From: an uncultured Eubacteriales bacterium
GTDB taxonomy: Bacteria; Bacillota; Clostridia; Oscillospirales; CAG-272
Direction of reading: 5' to 3'
Assembly: GCA_934432725.1 (NCBI GenBank)
Contig: CAKRZE010000008.1
Span: 41,691-105,690, forward strand
Length of the DNA: 64,000 bases
Shown here: positions 61,853 to 64,000 of the stretch, one piece after another
Layout: each line of letters begins with the position of its first letter
Position numbering within the stretch: the first letter of the stretch is position 1
Position numbers and translations under genes: made by a program
The notes under the pieces: generated by a model
Seen by the model: the letters and a program-made list of their open reading frames with translations, nothing else
Database searches by the model: none
Told to the model about the DNA's origin: nothing

Positions 61853-62947
61853 TCACAGCGGCTTTTCCGAATGCAGACGCAGCTCTCCCGTCTCCATGAC
61901 CGCACGGAGCAGAATGACGAGGATCGGAAGGACAAAGAGGCCCGCGAATCCGAACAGACGGTATCCGACATACATACAGATCAGCATGATCAGAGGCGGC
62001 ATGCCGACAGATTTGCCCACGATTTTCGGCTCGGTGAGCTGTCTGACCACATAAATTACGCCGTAGATGACCAAGAGCCCGAGACCGGTGTAGTAATTTC
62101 CTGCGGCAATCAGTATGCCTGCCCACGGTAAAAGAACCGTTCCGACACCGAGAACCGGAAGCGCGTCCACCACGGCGATGATCAGGGCGAGCGTGAATGC
62201 ATACCGGAGGTTCAGAATCAGAAAGCCGATCAGAAGCTGTACAAACGTGATTGCCATCAGCATAAGATACGCGCGCAGATAGCGGAAGGAGGTGGAGACA
62301 ATTGCGGTGCGGATCCGCTGAATGGGCGTCAGCCATGTTTCGGGCAGTCTGCGGCAGATGAACGTGTTGACCGCCGAGAAATCAATGCACATATAGAAGC
62401 AGGCAAGCACAAATACGGCAAGAAAGAATACAGTGTCCGGCAGTCCGGCAAGGAACAGTCCCATCTGCTCGGGAATCCGGTCGGAAAGTCTGCCGAGAAA
62501 GCCGCTGACGATATTCGAGACGTTCTGATGGATGACGGCATTCAGGTCCGGGTCTTCAATCCTGTTGAGCAGAGGAATCCGGTCGGCGAGGTTCTCAAAA
62601 AAATCAAACAGGTTGCCGATTACGGTGTCTGCCTGACCGGAGAGGGAATCAACCAGCTGCCGCAGCTCTTCGGCAAGTCTGACGGCAAGCAGAGTCAGAA
62701 GCCCGCAGAGCAGCGCCAGCAGAAGAAACATCAGAACAAAGCCGAGAACCCTCTTGGAAATTTTGGTTTTCCGGTGCAGAAGCCTGACTGCGGGCTGAAG
62801 CATGAAGGCGATCATCCACGCGATGAAAAACGGAGCCAGGGGTCCCGCCAGATAGCGGAAAAACAGCCAGAGCACCAGCCCTGCGATGCCCGCATAGCAG
62901 AATAATACCAGAATGCGCTTATAGCCGCTTGCCGGAAGCCATTCCAT
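61853..62947 (-). CDS. ytvI: YtvI-type AI-2E-family membrane protein
   Basis: 364 residues, about eight helices. The family pattern is visible: two N-terminal helices (LVLFCYAGIAGLVLWLFFRY, LAPFFIAWMIAFMLQPAVRLL), a soluble region about 85-150, then YLRAYLMLMAITFVQLLIGF, DALPVLGVGTVLLPWAG and a YGVIYVVRQLTEPKIVGKS motif. YtvI is a sporulation protein of AI-2E fold. ATG 62947 with AAGGAGGAATTGCTAT. Confidence 0.85.
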   Translation of the reverse strand: MEWLPASGYKRILVLFCYAGIAGLVLWLFFRYLAGPLAPFFIAWMIAFMLQPAVRLLHRKTKISKRVLGFVLMFLLLALLCGLLTLLAVRLAEELRQLVDSLSGQADTVIGNLFDFFENLADRIPLLNRIEDPDLNAVIHQNVSNIVSGFLGRLSDRIPEQMGLFLAGLPDTVFFLAVFVLACFYMCIDFSAVNTFICRRLPETWLTPIQRIRTAIVSTSFRYLRAYLMLMAITFVQLLIGFLILNLRYAFTLALIIAVVDALPVLGVGTVLLPWAGILIAAGNYYTGLGLLVIYGVIYVVRQLTEPKIVGKSVGMPPLIMLICMYVGYRLFGFAGLFVLPILVILLRAVMETGELRLHSEKPL

Positions 62948-63631
62948 ATAGCAATTCCTCCTTCTGTATTGCCGGAAAACTCCGGAATACAGTGTTATAA
63001 CGTGACGTCCTCCGGCAAAGCAGCGCGGCTTCGGCTCTGAGCCGGCCGGAGGCGGCTTCTGACAGAAAACCGGGCAGGCGGCGCCTTGCGGGGCATAAAC
63101 AGCCGGGAAAACCGCTTTATGGGGCTGTGCCGAAAGAATGTAATTTGCAATTGGGGCTGAACCCGGGGCCCTGACCGTTTCCGGGATACACGGGGTGGGA
63201 TGCCGCTTTGTGAGCTTCTGCCGGGTGACCGGGCAAAGCGCCCCGCTTGGCGGTCAGACCGGGTTCCTGCGCGATACACGTTCGGCAGGATGCGCCGATA
63301 GGGATGCAGACATTTCCGGCTGACGGAAATCTGCTTTTTCTGCGTGCAGCCGGGCTGTTTTGGCGATCTGCCGGCTGGAGATCCCGCCGGAGACGGCGCC
63401 TGTGCAGCACGGAACGGCGGTCCGGCACCGGATGTTTTCGTGCTGACCGGTGGACGGGCTCTTTACAGTGTATGGCTTTTTGAGATTGATTTATACAGCT
63501 TGGAGCGGAGAAGTGCGGATATATCCGGCAGAGACAGGGGCGGGCGGCAGCGGAGAGGAGCAGAAAGACCGGAAATCTGCGGCGGAATCTGCCTGCCGAG
63601 AGGAAAAGTCGGATGGAGGGTCATTCTTTTC
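62948..63631. other. Gap with no recognisable gene
   Basis: GC-rich sequence upstream of ytvI. No coding region, RNA or terminator that I can support. Confidence 0.4.
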
Positions 63632-64000
63632 CATGCGCGGAACAGGCGCGCAGACTGCCTTCGTGGGCTGCCGGAAGCGCCGGACAGAGGCACGGGGGAA
63701 AGCGGCTTTGCTTCCGGCTCATCCGGCAGCTTGGACTTGCGGTTTACCTTGCGGGAACGGTTTTCTTCCGGCGGTGCGCGGGTCCGGAGGACGCCGCCTT
63801 TGTATCGGCTTCGGACGACAGCGTTTTCTTCTTTCCGCATGCGCGGAACAGGCGCGCAGACTGCTTTCGCGGGCTGCCGGAAGCGCCGGACAGAGGCACG
63901 GGGAAAGCGGCTTTGCTTCCGGTTCATCCGGCAGCTTGGACTTGCGGTTTACCTTGCGGGAACGGTTTTCTTCCGGCGGTGCGCGGGTCCGGAGGACGCC
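63632..64000. repeat. 206-bp direct repeat at the window edge
   Basis: A stretch starting CATGCGCGGAACAGGCGCGC at 63632 recurs at 63838 and continues to the end with only a few differences (one G fewer in a G-run shifts the frame). At least two copies; the array may go on. A minus-strand frame runs in from the edge but ends within the repeat. Confidence 0.9.

Noticed and set aside
63463..63927. Basic minus-strand protein at the right edge
   Set aside because: The frame crosses a direct repeat and changes between the two copies because of a one-base difference, so it is not conserved as coding.

Overview
The window (about 57 percent GC by eye) looks like chromosome from a low-branching, fairly GC-rich member of the Clostridia (Bacillota). 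The evidence is RNase Y, SecG, a YtvI-type membrane protein, DUF4321 next to maf, ZapA, a V-type ATPase operon in the Enterococcus ntp order, and GAAAGGA-type Shine-Dalgarno (SD) sequences. I cannot name the genus.

Layout. 1-4.5 kb: rlmN (cut by the window edge), a PHP phosphoesterase and an Lrp/aminotransferase pair. 4.6-12 kb: a surface protein, a small acidic membrane protein, a decayed-looking uronate isomerase homologue, an ABC exporter and a frameshifted chimeric membrane gene. 12.2-16.2 kb: an AT-rich island remnant beside tRNA-Ser, with truncated Rep-like ATPase, frameshifted KilA-N, XRE, GIY-YIG nuclease and an HsdR/serine-recombinase chimera. 16.3-20.2 kb: secG, tRNA-Leu, a DUF1275 protein and a LysR regulator. 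20.2-25 kb: a nucleoside salvage operon (deoD-deoB-cdd-pdp). 25-32.7 kb: an antiporter, rny, thiI and a phosphodiesterase. 32.8-35 kb: small genes of unknown function. 35.1-44 kb: the V-ATPase operon ntpFIKECGABD, with Na+-site residues conserved in NtpK. 44-51.7 kb: gpsA, lepA, maf, DUF4321, dut, a U32 protein and zapA. 52-57 kb: a GH2 glycosidase and a very large LTA-synthase-like protein with a degenerate HAD-like N-terminus. 57.7-63 kb: pgeF, an amino-acid ABC importer and ytvI. The last kilobase holds only a direct repeat.

Two genome-wide habits stand out. First, at least ten genes carry a stem-loop placed exactly between a GAAAGGA Shine-Dalgarno and the start codon. The stems differ in sequence but the geometry is constant (SD, 0-5 nt, hairpin, usually 10-17 nt, start), and in gpsA the hairpin has been expanded into a 21-bp tandem array. 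This is my main candidate for an undescribed system: a hairpin-bridged translation start. Second, the long gaps between genes contain imperfect tandem repeats with periods of 131, about 150, 86, 21, 157, 171 and 206 bp, and several enzymes carry Ala/Ser/Pro/Gly-rich insertions, suggesting frequent slippage or tandem duplication in this lineage.
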